Of a stretch of DNA of 21,777 nt, positions 1 to 6,871 are shown piece after piece. Position numbers and translations under genes: made by a program. Each line of letters starts with the position of its first letter. Positions within the stretch are counted from its first letter, which is position 1. The notes beneath the pieces were generated by a model. The model saw only the letters and a program-made list of their open reading frames with translations. It searched no databases and was not told the DNA's origin. This stretch comes from a virus, in IMG/VR virus record IMGVR_UViG_3300009790_003634, positions 1-21,777 of that record; one strand, written 5' to 3'.

Positions 1-14
1 CTATTGGAGGTTGC

Positions 15-1217
15 ATGAAAAAAGTATTATTAATAGCCCCAGTGATGTCACGTTCTGGTTATGGCGAAATGGGCAGGTTTGCCATGCGCTCATTAATCAG
101 TAACACAGACATTGATTTGTACATTCACAATATTAATTGGGGAAAAAGTGGATGGATTTGGAAAGATGATAATGAAAGAAAATTGATTGATTCATTATTA
201 CAAAAGACAGTTTTATATCGACAGAACGGTGGAACATTTGACGCGTCAATACAATGTACTATCGCAAATGAATGGCAAAGAATCACGCCATATGATGTAG
301 GATATACCGCTGGTATTGAAACAGACAAGATAGATCCGGAATGGATTAATAAATCTAATGGAATGAGCAAAGTTATAACAATTTCGAAACACAGTGCAGA
401 TGTAATCAAGGAAACTACATGGCAAGCCAGAAATGAAACCACTGGGGAACACATACCAGAATATAAATGCACGACTGCAGTTGAATATGTTGGATTCCCT
501 AAAAAAGATATTGAGTCTCAGGAACTAGAATTGAATTTAAGGCATGACTTTAATTTTCTATGTGTAGCTCAGATCGGCCCTAGAAAGAATGTCTTTGGTG
601 TTATAAATGCTTTCATAGAAGAGTTTAAGAATGAAAAAGTGGGATTATTGTTAAAGCTAAATGGAGCCAATGATTCTATTATGGATTACCATGCAACTTC
701 AACAATGTTCACAGAAATTTCGAAAGCAGCTAAAGAAGAAGAATGGGAATGCTCTATTAACTTTTTGCACGGGAACCTGACAGACGAACAGATGTCAGGA
801 TTATATAACGATCCCAGAATAAAAGCCGCAGTTTCTTTGACACACGGAGAAGGGTATGGGTTGCCACTATATGAGGCAGCATACAATAATTTACCTGTGA
901 TTGCTACAAACTGGAGTGGGCATTTAGACTTTCTCACAACTGGGACTGGCAAGAAAAAGAAAATTCACTTTGCTCCTGTAAAGTACGAACTTCAAAAAAT
1001 TCCACCGCATGCTGTGTGGGAAGGAGTTTTGCATCCTGAATCTAGATGGGCAGTGCCAGATCAAGCAGACGCCAAGAAGAAAATGAGAGACGTTTATAAA
1101 AATTACTCTAAATGGCAGAAGAAGGCAAAAAGCTTATCTAAAACTTTTAAAGGACAGGAATATTATTACAATAAGTTTATTGAAGCTTTAGGTTTAGAAA
1201 CAACTGAGGAAAGTTAA
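15..1217 (+). CDS. Glycosyltransferase, GT-B fold (GT4-like)
   Basis: Probable retaining glycosyltransferase that moves a sugar from a nucleotide donor to an unknown acceptor in the cytoplasm. The 400-aa length suits a two-domain GT-B enzyme. The N-terminus has a beta strand followed by a glycine-containing loop (GYGEMGR, residues 15-21). The C-terminal half opens with a strand and the phrase GPRKN (188-192), typical of the donor-binding domain. The EX7E motif of the GT4 group is visible as E279 and E287 in HGEGYGLPLYEA, followed by PVIATNWSG (294-302). The start follows GGAGG at 6-10, only 4 bases upstream. The stop is one base before the next gene, so it is the first visible member of the sugar operon; an earlier member may lie outside the window. 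Donor and acceptor cannot be read from sequence. Confidence 0.85.
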   Translation: MKKVLLIAPVMSRSGYGEMGRFAMRSLISNTDIDLYIHNINWGKSGWIWKDDNERKLIDSLLQKTVLYRQNGGTFDASIQCTIANEWQRITPYDVGYTAGIETDKIDPEWINKSNGMSKVITISKHSADVIKETTWQARNETTGEHIPEYKCTTAVEYVGFPKKDIESQELELNLRHDFNFLCVAQIGPRKNVFGVINAFIEEFKNEKVGLLLKLNGANDSIMDYHATSTMFTEISKAAKEEEWECSINFLHGNLTDEQMSGLYNDPRIKAAVSLTHGEGYGLPLYEAAYNNLPVIATNWSGHLDFLTTGTGKKKKIHFAPVKYELQKIPPHAVWEGVLHPESRWAVPDQADAKKKMRDVYKNYSKWQKKAKSLSKTFKGQEYYYNKFIEALGLETTEES

Positions 1218-1218
1218 T

Positions 1219-2199
1219 ATGAATAAGACAGCAATTATTACCGGTGTCACTGGGCAAGATGGTTCTTATTTGTCTGACTTATTGATTGAGAAAGGATATA
1301 CAGTTGTGGGAACTTATAGAAGATCAGTTTCTGATTTTGCCAATAAGACGCAAAACATTTCACATTTGTTGGATAATAGAAATTTCATTCTAGAAGAAGC
1401 AGACGTAACAGATTCTGCTTCTTTGTATCGCTTGGTTCATGAACACCAGCCAGATGAATATTATAACTTGGCTGCACAGTCACATGTCGGTACGAGCTTC
1501 AAAACGCCTATTAGTACCACTGAAATTAATTTGATGGGGTGTTTGTATGCTTTGGAAGCAATACGTCTTCAGAAGCCATCCTGCAAGTTTTACCAAGCTT
1601 CTACAAGTGAAATGTTTGGTGATAATACTAGGTGTCCTCAAGGGCTAGGAACAGAATTCTCACCAGTGTCTCCTTATGCATGCGCAAAATTAGCTGCACA
1701 TCACATGGTTGGTACATATAGGAAATCTTATGGCATCTATGCATGCTCAGGGGTTTTGTTTAATCATGAATCTCCCAGAAGGGGCGAAAATTTTGTAACA
1801 AGAAAAATAACAAAAGCTGCTGCCAGAATTAAACTAGGACTTCAAGACGAATTGAGATTAGGAAATTTATCAGCACAAAGAGATTGGGGGCATGCCCAAG
1901 ATTTTGTTAGGGGCATGTGGATGATGCTTCAGCGTGAAGAGCCTGATGATTTTGTTTTAGCAACCGGTAGGACAAATTCTGTACAACAATTTCTAGAACA
2001 TGTTTTTGAATTTGCAGAATTAGATATCAAGAAGCACGTTGTCATTGATCCTAAATTTTATCGCCCATGTGAAGTTCCAAAACTTTGGGGTGATCCCGGT
2101 AAAGCAATGACAGTACTTGGGTGGGTACCCGAATATGATTTTGAGACTTTAGCTTTAGAAATGTATGAAGCAGATTTATCAAGAGAGGGAACTGCATGA
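1219..2199 (+). CDS. gmd: GDP-mannose 4,6-dehydratase
   Basis: Short-chain dehydratase expected to convert GDP-D-mannose to GDP-4-keto-6-deoxy-D-mannose, the precursor of GDP-fucose, GDP-rhamnose and GDP-perosamine. The Rossmann NADP-binding motif is G9-V-T-G12-Q-D-G15. YNLAAQSHV (82-90), the catalytic T129-S130-E131, and Y153 with K157 in SPYACAK are all in place. The phrase NHESPRRGE (182-190) followed by FVTRKI, and RDWGHA (221-226), are strong signatures of this family rather than of general epimerases. At 326 aa it is slightly shorter than typical bacterial enzymes (about 345-375 aa). The start is preceded by AGGA at 1207-1210. The stop overlaps the next start (ATGA), suggesting translational coupling. 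No GDP-fucose synthase or reductase follows in this window, so the keto product must be handled by the aminotransferase nearby or by host enzymes. Confidence 0.93.
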   Translation: MNKTAIITGVTGQDGSYLSDLLIEKGYTVVGTYRRSVSDFANKTQNISHLLDNRNFILEEADVTDSASLYRLVHEHQPDEYYNLAAQSHVGTSFKTPISTTEINLMGCLYALEAIRLQKPSCKFYQASTSEMFGDNTRCPQGLGTEFSPVSPYACAKLAAHHMVGTYRKSYGIYACSGVLFNHESPRRGENFVTRKITKAAARIKLGLQDELRLGNLSAQRDWGHAQDFVRGMWMMLQREEPDDFVLATGRTNSVQQFLEHVFEFAELDIKKHVVIDPKFYRPCEVPKLWGDPGKAMTVLGWVPEYDFETLALEMYEADLSREGTA

Positions 2200-3149
2200 A
2201 AATTCTGATGATTAGTACACCGTATCAACCAACTGTGAATATTGGCTCTAATGGGCTGGGAAGGTTGGTATATGATTATGCACATAGAGCGTCCATGGAA
2301 GGGGATCAAGTCACAGTCTTCTGTGGTGAAGGATCTATATTGCCAGAAGGTGTACGCAGTCATTATTGGGCTCATGAGCCAATTGACATAGGAAGAGTGC
2401 ATAATATCTGCAGAAAAGAAAAATATGATGTAATATTGGATTGTAGTCATTTAAAAATATTGAGCAACATTTATGCTTACGAAAATATGCCCGTAGTGAA
2501 TTTTATGCTGGATGAAGAATGCAATTATCAACCTAAGAACATGCTTATCTGTAACGATCATCAGAAAAAAAGATATAAAGATTATCGATTTATGATCGAT
2601 ATAGGAATCGAATTTGAAAGGTATCCTTTGATCGAAGAGAAAGAAGATTATTTTTGCTTTTGCGCTAAAATAGAAAAAAGAAAAGGATACGATATTGCAA
2701 TAGAAGTTGCCAAGCGCACTGGAATTAAATTAATACTCGCTGGCCCACAAGTTCACTGGCAACCAGAAAGCGCTGAAGGATTACCTAATTGGATCGGCGA
2801 AATAACTGAACATGAAAAGTTTTGTAAGTTTGTTGGCGCCGCCAAGGCTATTTTTTGTCCTTCTAGAAATGATGCTGGAGGGTTAGTTCTATTAGAAGCT
2901 GCCGCATTGGGAACACCTGTTATAACAACTACACACTCCGGAGCACAACATCACACTTTAGACGGACAAACTGGTTTTGTGTGTGATAGCATCGAAGATA
3001 TGTGCAGAGCAGTAACGGGCATCGAGAATTTAACACCAAAAGACATCAGAAACACCGCTCGTAAAAAGTGGGATCTACAGAGTAACTTTGCTGCGTTTAG
3101 GAATGTGCTAATACAAGTCAGTGAAGAGCACAAAGGGGCGAACAAGTGA
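2196..3149 (+). CDS. Glycosyltransferase, GT4-like
   Basis: Second GT-B glycosyltransferase of the cassette, 317 aa. The N-terminus (KILMISTPYQP, then a glycine-containing GSNGLGRLVYDYAH at 17-30) is the acceptor-side Rossmann domain of GT4 enzymes. The C-terminal domain starts near F153 with AKIEKRKGYDIAIE (157-170), reads LILAGP at 179-184, and contains PSRNDAGGLVLLEAAALGTPV (222-242). In the usual EX7E motif the first acidic residue is D226 and the second is E234, a mild substitution also possible in active enzymes. The gene begins inside the gmd stop (ATGA) and ends inside the next start (GTGA), so it is co-translated with the dehydratase and acetyltransferase. The likely role is transfer of a deoxy- or amino-sugar made by the neighbours. 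It is shorter than most GT4 proteins (350-400 aa) because the N-terminal domain is compact. Confidence 0.87.
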   Translation: MKILMISTPYQPTVNIGSNGLGRLVYDYAHRASMEGDQVTVFCGEGSILPEGVRSHYWAHEPIDIGRVHNICRKEKYDVILDCSHLKILSNIYAYENMPVVNFMLDEECNYQPKNMLICNDHQKKRYKDYRFMIDIGIEFERYPLIEEKEDYFCFCAKIEKRKGYDIAIEVAKRTGIKLILAGPQVHWQPESAEGLPNWIGEITEHEKFCKFVGAAKAIFCPSRNDAGGLVLLEAAALGTPVITTTHSGAQHHTLDGQTGFVCDSIEDMCRAVTGIENLTPKDIRNTARKKWDLQSNFAAFRNVLIQVSEEHKGANK

Positions 3150-3538
3150 GATTAATTAAAAATAGTTATATTTATTGGGAATTTATAAGAAATCTTAGAA
3201 ATATGGACGGAGTAAGAGAAGGGTTCATACAGCAAGATATAATTTTACCGACAAAGCATGAAGAATATATGAAGAAGAATAGCCATTCTTTTTGGATCTG
3301 CCTTGATGAAGACAAGCCAATTGGATATATCGGTGTTGTAGATTTAGATATTCGTGTCGCCACCCTTCCCGATTATCAAGGAAAGGGTGTGGCATCTTTT
3401 ATGTTAAATGAAATAATGAAGAAAAAACCTAACGCCGTTTCGAAAGTGAAGATCAGTAACCTTGCTAGCTTACGTTTGTTCGAAAAGTGCGGATTTGAAA
3501 AGAAATATTACCTTTTGGAGAAGAAAAATGAGACATAA
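3146..3538 (+). CDS. GNAT family N-acetyltransferase
   Basis: A 130-aa single-domain GNAT enzyme, expected to move an acetyl group from acetyl-CoA to an amine. The acetyl-CoA loop (motif A) is YQGKGVA at 77-83, after the central strand VATLP, and the motif B region reads NLASLRLFEKCGFEKK (105-120), a very typical GNAT ending. The N-terminal MDGVREGF stretch (20-27) resembles GNATs that acetylate amino-sugar nucleotides. The start is GTG, overlapping the preceding TGA (GTGA). The 3' end overlaps the next gene by 11 bases. Between a glycosyltransferase and a sugar aminotransferase, the likely substrate is an amino-dideoxy sugar nucleotide, as for WecD, which is also GNAT. That substrate is inference; a protein or small-molecule amine is an alternative. 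Confidence 0.85.
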   Translation: MRLIKNSYIYWEFIRNLRNMDGVREGFIQQDIILPTKHEEYMKKNSHSFWICLDEDKPIGYIGVVDLDIRVATLPDYQGKGVASFMLNEIMKKKPNAVSKVKISNLASLRLFEKCGFEKKYYLLEKKNET

Positions 3539-4142
3539 TCCATATAAAATTGTAAAAATGTTTGAAGAAACAATGGCTGATTATTGCGGCTCTAAGTATG
3601 CCGTATCGACAGATAATTGTACCGACGCACTATTGTTGTGTTGTGAATATTTAAAAGTCGAAGAAGTTGTGATTCCAGAGAGGACTTATTTATCAGTCCC
3701 GCAATCAATTATACATGCCGGCGGAAAAGTTGTGTTTGATGGCAGAGAATGGCAAGGCATATATCAACTCAAGCCTTATCCAATCTACGACGCTGCAAAG
3801 AGGCTGACATCAAATATGTATGTTCCCGGTACGTTTATGTGTTTGTCTTTTCACATCAAAAAGCATTTAAAAATTGGTAAAGGCGGCATGATTTTGACTG
3901 ATGATCTGGATGCCGCAAAATGGTTTCGCAAAGGCAGGTATGAAGGTAGAGGCGAGGTTATGTATCACCAAGACGAGATCGAGATCAATGGTTGGAATGC
4001 ATATATGTCACCAGAGCAAGCCGCCCGTGGGCTTATGTTAATGCAAAACTACCCGGAGCATGTTCCAGATATACCAGAAGATCCTCCATACCGCCGCCTA
4101 ACAGAGTTTCCTTTGTTTAAAAATTGTGAGGTGAGAAAATGA
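3528..4142 (+). CDS. Minimal DegT/DnrJ/EryC1-type sugar aminotransferase
   Basis: PLP-dependent sugar aminotransferase family (fold type I, like WecE, PerA and ArnB), but only 204 aa against the usual 360-400. Visible landmarks in family order: a CGSKYAV opening (20-26), NCTDALLL (30-37), VIPERTYLS (48-56), GGKVVFD (65-71), YDAAK (87-91) whose D88 would hold the PLP ring nitrogen, and SFHIKKH (107-113) whose K112 aligns with the Schiff-base lysine. GKGGMILTDD (117-126) and MSPEQAARGL (160-169) follow. About 40-50 residues normally found between the VFD strand and the DAA motif are absent, and the whole C-terminal small domain is missing. The residue after DAA is K rather than the common Q. 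ATG 3528 is chosen because GGAG lies at 3517-3520; the frame stays open upstream to 3462, but that part only overlaps the acetyltransferase. The stop overlaps the next start (ATGA). Confidence 0.83.
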   Translation: MRHNPYKIVKMFEETMADYCGSKYAVSTDNCTDALLLCCEYLKVEEVVIPERTYLSVPQSIIHAGGKVVFDGREWQGIYQLKPYPIYDAAKRLTSNMYVPGTFMCLSFHIKKHLKIGKGGMILTDDLDAAKWFRKGRYEGRGEVMYHQDEIEINGWNAYMSPEQAARGLMLMQNYPEHVPDIPEDPPYRRLTEFPLFKNCEVRK

Positions 4143-5095
4143 AATTAGTAGTTATCACCGGCTGTTTAGGGCTTATTGGTAGTCACGTCACCAGAAAATG
4201 TTTAGAAAAAGGCTGGAAAGTTATGGGAATCGACAAGATGACATATGCAGCAAACGAATGGGCTCTAGAGGAATTTCAAGCACACAAAAATTTTATATTT
4301 AAAAAAGAAGATATATGCAATTTATCAACTTTACCTGATTGCGATTATGTTATAAACATCGCAGCAGAATCTCATGTCGAGAATAGTATTAAAGATTCTG
4401 ACGTCTTTATGCAGTCAAATGTTCTGGGTGTTAAAAACTTATTAAACATAATCAAAGATAAGCATGCAAATGTTTTTAATCGTCCAATCTTTTTTCATTT
4501 TAGCACCGATGAAGTGTATGGAGATATTAGAAATGGCTCTCATACCGAAACTGATATCTTAAAGCCAAGCAACCCTTATTCGGCATCAAAAGCCGCCGCT
4601 GATATGTTAGTGTTAGCTTGGGCTAGAACATATGATATAGAATATATAATATTGCGCCCAACCAACAATTATGGAATAGGGCAGTATTGTGAAAAATTGA
4701 TACCTTTGTCGTGCAAACTGTTAACTCTCAATCGTAAAATAAATTTACACGATAAGGGACAACCAGTAAGAAATTGGTTACACTCTGATGACACAGCCTC
4801 AGCCGTTGTAAGGATTATTGAGTCTGGAAAAGTGAATGAAATATTCAATGTCGCTGGCAACTTAGAACAAAAAAATTATACGACAGCAGTGAAGATAGTA
4901 AGAGCCTTCCATCCGAATATTGAAGAAAGAAATATATCAAGTTTTTTCAATTTGGAACATGTTAGAAAAGGGCAAGATGTTAGATACTCCCTAGATGACG
5001 AAAAATTAAAAGAATTAGGATGGAAGCCAAAGAAAAAATTTGATGAAGAGATCATAAACATAGTGGAATACTATAAAAATAATTTTAAATGGTAA
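4139..5095 (+). CDS. NAD-dependent sugar 4,6-dehydratase, RmlB-like
   Basis: Extended short-chain dehydrogenase most like dTDP-glucose 4,6-dehydratase (RmlB), which forms dTDP-4-keto-6-deoxy-glucose. The NAD motif is G8-C-L-G11-L-I-G14. IAAESHVENSI (74-84) matches the RmlB phrase, the catalytic STDEVYG (122-128) carries the T-D-E triad, and Y147 with K151 sit in YSASK. RPTNNYGIGQYCEKLIPL (173-190) and GQPVRNWLHSDD (207-218) are further RmlB-type signatures. At 318 aa it is slightly shorter than RmlB (about 355 aa). It is last in the sugar operon, coupled by ATGA to the aminotransferase, so its 4-keto product is a natural substrate for that enzyme. A UDP-sugar dehydratase or epimerase is the main alternative. 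With gmd also present, the phage may feed two nucleotide-sugar pools. Confidence 0.85.
   Translation: MKLVVITGCLGLIGSHVTRKCLEKGWKVMGIDKMTYAANEWALEEFQAHKNFIFKKEDICNLSTLPDCDYVINIAAESHVENSIKDSDVFMQSNVLGVKNLLNIIKDKHANVFNRPIFFHFSTDEVYGDIRNGSHTETDILKPSNPYSASKAAADMLVLAWARTYDIEYIILRPTNNYGIGQYCEKLIPLSCKLLTLNRKINLHDKGQPVRNWLHSDDTASAVVRIIESGKVNEIFNVAGNLEQKNYTTAVKIVRAFHPNIEERNISSFFNLEHVRKGQDVRYSLDDEKLKELGWKPKKKFDEEIINIVEYYKNNFKW
5072..5079 (+). promoter_or_regulatory. Candidate T4-type late promoter octamer
   Basis: TATAAAAA, a 7 of 8 match to the T4 late consensus TATAAATA, lies 30 bases before the start of the first gene of the transcription block, inside the end of the RmlB-like gene. The same octamer also occurs by chance inside coding sequence (around 1095 and 13090), so specificity is poor. 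It is listed because of its position at a functional boundary. Confidence 0.2.
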
Positions 5096-5109
5096 ATAAG
5101 GAGAACAAA

Positions 5110-5319
5110 ATGGAAACAATTAAAATAAATGAAAAAGCAGAGCTATCTGTGTATGAACTATCAGATCAAGCCCTAGGTGCGATCATGATGGCGTTGCAAA
5201 ATAGTCTTTTGAATCAAACAGATATTGTCCCTGTACTTAAGGGCTTGAAACTTGTTAATCATCCCCAAGAAGGGCTGGTTGTCACGAATCCGCCAATCTT
5301 AAGAACAGGAGAACAGTAA
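5110..5319 (+). CDS. Small conserved-looking protein of unknown function
   Basis: A 69-aa acidic protein that I do not recognise as a named family. It has a short beta-like N-terminus (ETIKINEKAELSVYEL), a central predicted helix (SDQALGAIMMALQNSLL) and a C-terminal VLKGLKLVNHP segment ending in NPPILRTGEQ. It has no signal peptide, membrane segment or cysteine. ATG 5110 is chosen because AAGGAG lies at 5098-5103; an in-frame ATG at 5089 lacks such a site and would overlap the preceding gene. The stop overlaps the next start (TAATG), so it is co-translated with the zinc-ribbon gene. Its company with that gene and the late sigma factor suggests a phage accessory role in late expression or virion biogenesis, but this is only context. 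Confidence 0.6.
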   Translation: METIKINEKAELSVYELSDQALGAIMMALQNSLLNQTDIVPVLKGLKLVNHPQEGLVVTNPPILRTGEQ

Positions 5320-5567
5320 TGCCCAAATATAGCTATCAATGCAGAGAGTGTGGTAGCTTGTATGAGATCTGGCATGGGATGACTGAAGAGCATATCAATT
5401 GCATTGTGTGCGACGAACCTTCAGTCATCCGCATCCCTTCTTTATTGGGAGAAGTCCACGTTAATTCTACAGAAAGAGTAGGTGACATTGTTAATAAAAC
5501 GATTGAAGAGACTAGACAAGAGGTGAAAGAATTTAAGAAGGAGTTAAGCAAGGAAATGAAAAAATGA
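5319..5567 (+). CDS. FmdB-type zinc-ribbon protein
   Basis: An 82-aa protein with an N-terminal zinc ribbon of the FmdB/CxxC type: MPKYSYQCRECG places C8 and C11, and CIVCDEP places C28 and C31, giving two CxxC knuckles for one zinc ion. The PKYSYQC opening is very typical of the family. The rest, about residues 52-82 (ERVGDIVNKTIEETRQEVKE and a lysine-rich tail), is predicted to be one charged helix. Family members are often annotated as regulatory, with little biochemical support. Here it lies two genes upstream of the gp55-like sigma factor, so a nucleic-acid or polymerase contact is possible but unproven. Both ends overlap neighbouring genes (TAATG and ATGA). Confidence 0.75.
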   Translation: MPKYSYQCRECGSLYEIWHGMTEEHINCIVCDEPSVIRIPSLLGEVHVNSTERVGDIVNKTIEETRQEVKEFKKELSKEMKK

Positions 5568-5878
5568 TTATAGAAATAATATTGGGACTTTCTGTCCTGA
5601 TAAACATAGTTTTGGGGTGGTATATTTATAAGCTTTTACGAAATTTGATAGATATTGAAGATCGTTTTTTAGATATGAAATCTAAGCTTATTGAATTTGC
5701 AACGCATTTGCGAGCAATAAACAGAGTTGAATCTTTTTATGGCGATCCTACGATTACAGCGCTCATAGAACACATGAAGAGGTTATCAGATGATATTGAA
5801 GAATATTCAAGAGTCATGGTTGTTTTTGAAGATGATATGGAGGATTTAGAAGATGACGACGAAAAAGAAGAGAACTAG
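5564..5878 (+). CDS. Small membrane-anchored acidic protein
   Basis: A 104-aa protein of unknown function. Residues 1-24 (IIEIILGLSVLINIVLGWYI) form one hydrophobic segment that would act as an uncleaved N-terminal membrane anchor. A charged helix follows (LRNLIDIEDRFLDMKSKLIEF), then a middle part with YGDPTITALIEHMKRL, and a strongly acidic tail (EDDMEDLEDDDEKEE). The topology suggests one membrane pass with the long part probably in the cytoplasm. The start overlaps the previous stop (ATGA). The last 26 bases overlap the sigma factor gene in another frame, and the acidic tail is encoded by that shared stretch, whose GGAGG (5839-5843) also serves as the sigma gene's ribosome site. The function is not recognised. 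Confidence 0.62.
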   Translation: MIIEIILGLSVLINIVLGWYIYKLLRNLIDIEDRFLDMKSKLIEFATHLRAINRVESFYGDPTITALIEHMKRLSDDIEEYSRVMVVFEDDMEDLEDDDEKEEN

Positions 5879-6560
5879 AAAGCCTAGAACTAAAAGAATG
5901 TACTTTACTCAAGTACATGAAGATGCCATTATTGAATACAATAATAGCACAGATTTCAAAAGAAAAACAGAGTTATATGAAACGCTCATACACCCAGCCT
6001 TAGACGAAATGGTGGACAAAATAGTATATACTTACAAATTTACTTCTTTACCTAATATAGCAGAACTGCAGTCTGATTGTAAGGTAATGTTGGTTACAAT
6101 ATTGCACAAATATGATCCATCAAAAGGCTCGAAAGCTTTTTCATATTTTTCTGTTATAACAAAGAATTGGTTTATCGCACAAGTTAAAAAGAATGCCAAG
6201 AAAAACAAAAGAGAAGTGTCTATGGAAAGTTACTTGTCCATGGAAAAAATTGGAGGCACTGAATTATATGCCGAAGATCCGTACCACGCGATGAAAGAGA
6301 GAGAAGAATTTATGAACCTTCTCAAAGAAGAGATAAATTCATGGGATTCCGTTAGCATGCGCCCAAATGAAAAGAAAGTATATGAAGCCATAAAGACTTT
6401 ATTAGACAATGCTGACAAGTTGGAAATATTTAATAAAAAAGCTATTTACTTATACCTAAGAGAAATAACCGGTTTAAACACTAAGCAAATTGTAGCTCAG
6501 TTGTCTAAAATGCGTGTGAAATACTCTGATTTTAAAACTAGGTATGAGAATGGTGATTGA
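5853..6560 (+). CDS. 55: Late-transcription sigma factor, T4 gp55-like
   Basis: A 235-aa minimal sigma-70-family protein, expected to direct host RNA polymerase core to phage late promoters. A basic N-terminus (TTKKKRTRKPRTKR) precedes a region-2-like segment at about residues 40-115. Its core, KYDPSKGSKAFSYFSVITKNW (86-106), matches the region 2 pattern of T4 gp55, where aromatic residues lie near the -10 melting surface. There is no obvious region 4 helix-turn-helix, as expected for gp55, which relies on the co-activator gp33 and the sliding clamp. The C-terminus (TRYENGD) lacks a clear hydrophobic-acidic clamp-binding tail. The start follows TGGAGG at 5838-5843 within the upstream gene. 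Its place directly before the tail genes fits late regulation. The main alternative is another phage ECF-like sigma factor. Confidence 0.8.
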   Translation: MTTKKKRTRKPRTKRMYFTQVHEDAIIEYNNSTDFKRKTELYETLIHPALDEMVDKIVYTYKFTSLPNIAELQSDCKVMLVTILHKYDPSKGSKAFSYFSVITKNWFIAQVKKNAKKNKREVSMESYLSMEKIGGTELYAEDPYHAMKEREEFMNLLKEEINSWDSVSMRPNEKKVYEAIKTLLDNADKLEIFNKKAIYLYLREITGLNTKQIVAQLSKMRVKYSDFKTRYENGD

Positions 6561-6562
6561 AT

Positions 6563-6868
6563 ATGTCAAAAAGACTTAATAAATTTATAGAAGAAGCGGT
6601 TAAAAATATTAGGAAAGATCGCGAAACAACACAAGAATTGTTAAATGATTTGATAAAAATAGCTGCCCAAAGCGAACATAACCACAAAGAGGTTAGCATC
6701 GCGGCAGCTAAATACGTTGAAACGTTGCAAAGATCAAACGAGCAGCTAGTAAAACTAGCTAGCTTGGTACAAAAAGATGAAAAAAAAGATTCATCTTTTT
6801 CCTTTTCCGGAACTGACAAAGATGATATTTATGATATGATCAAACAAGAAGAAGATAAGGAGGAATAA
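6563..6868 (+). CDS. Small helical protein, possible gp33-like late co-activator
   Basis: A protein of about 101 aa made almost wholly of charged helix, with heptad-like spacing in TQELLNDLIKIAAQ and AAAKYVETLQRSNEQLVKLA, then a lysine/serine linker and an acidic C-terminus (DKDDIYDMIKQEEDKEE). It has no signal peptide, membrane segment or cysteine. The start is uncertain: ATG 6563 is chosen, but TTG 6557, overlapping the sigma stop as TTGA, is also possible and would add two residues. Only a weak purine run precedes either. Size, acidic tail with hydrophobic residues (I, Y, M, I), and position next to the gp55-like gene suggest a functional counterpart of T4 gp33, which bridges polymerase and clamp. 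That is inference from context; I cannot recognise the sequence itself with confidence. Confidence 0.6.
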   Translation: MSKRLNKFIEEAVKNIRKDRETTQELLNDLIKIAAQSEHNHKEVSIAAAKYVETLQRSNEQLVKLASLVQKDEKKDSSFSFSGTDKDDIYDMIKQEEDKEE

Positions 6869-6871
6869 TGA

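Noticed and set aside
2058-2450. Antisense frame across the gmd/glycosyltransferase junction
   Set aside because: Both + strand genes have clear family motifs through this stretch and are joined by an ATGA overlap.
3462-3527. Upstream extension of the aminotransferase reading frame
   Set aside because: It would overlap the acetyltransferase by 77 bases and has no ribosome site, whereas ATG 3528 has GGAG at the right distance and begins a sensible family N-terminus.
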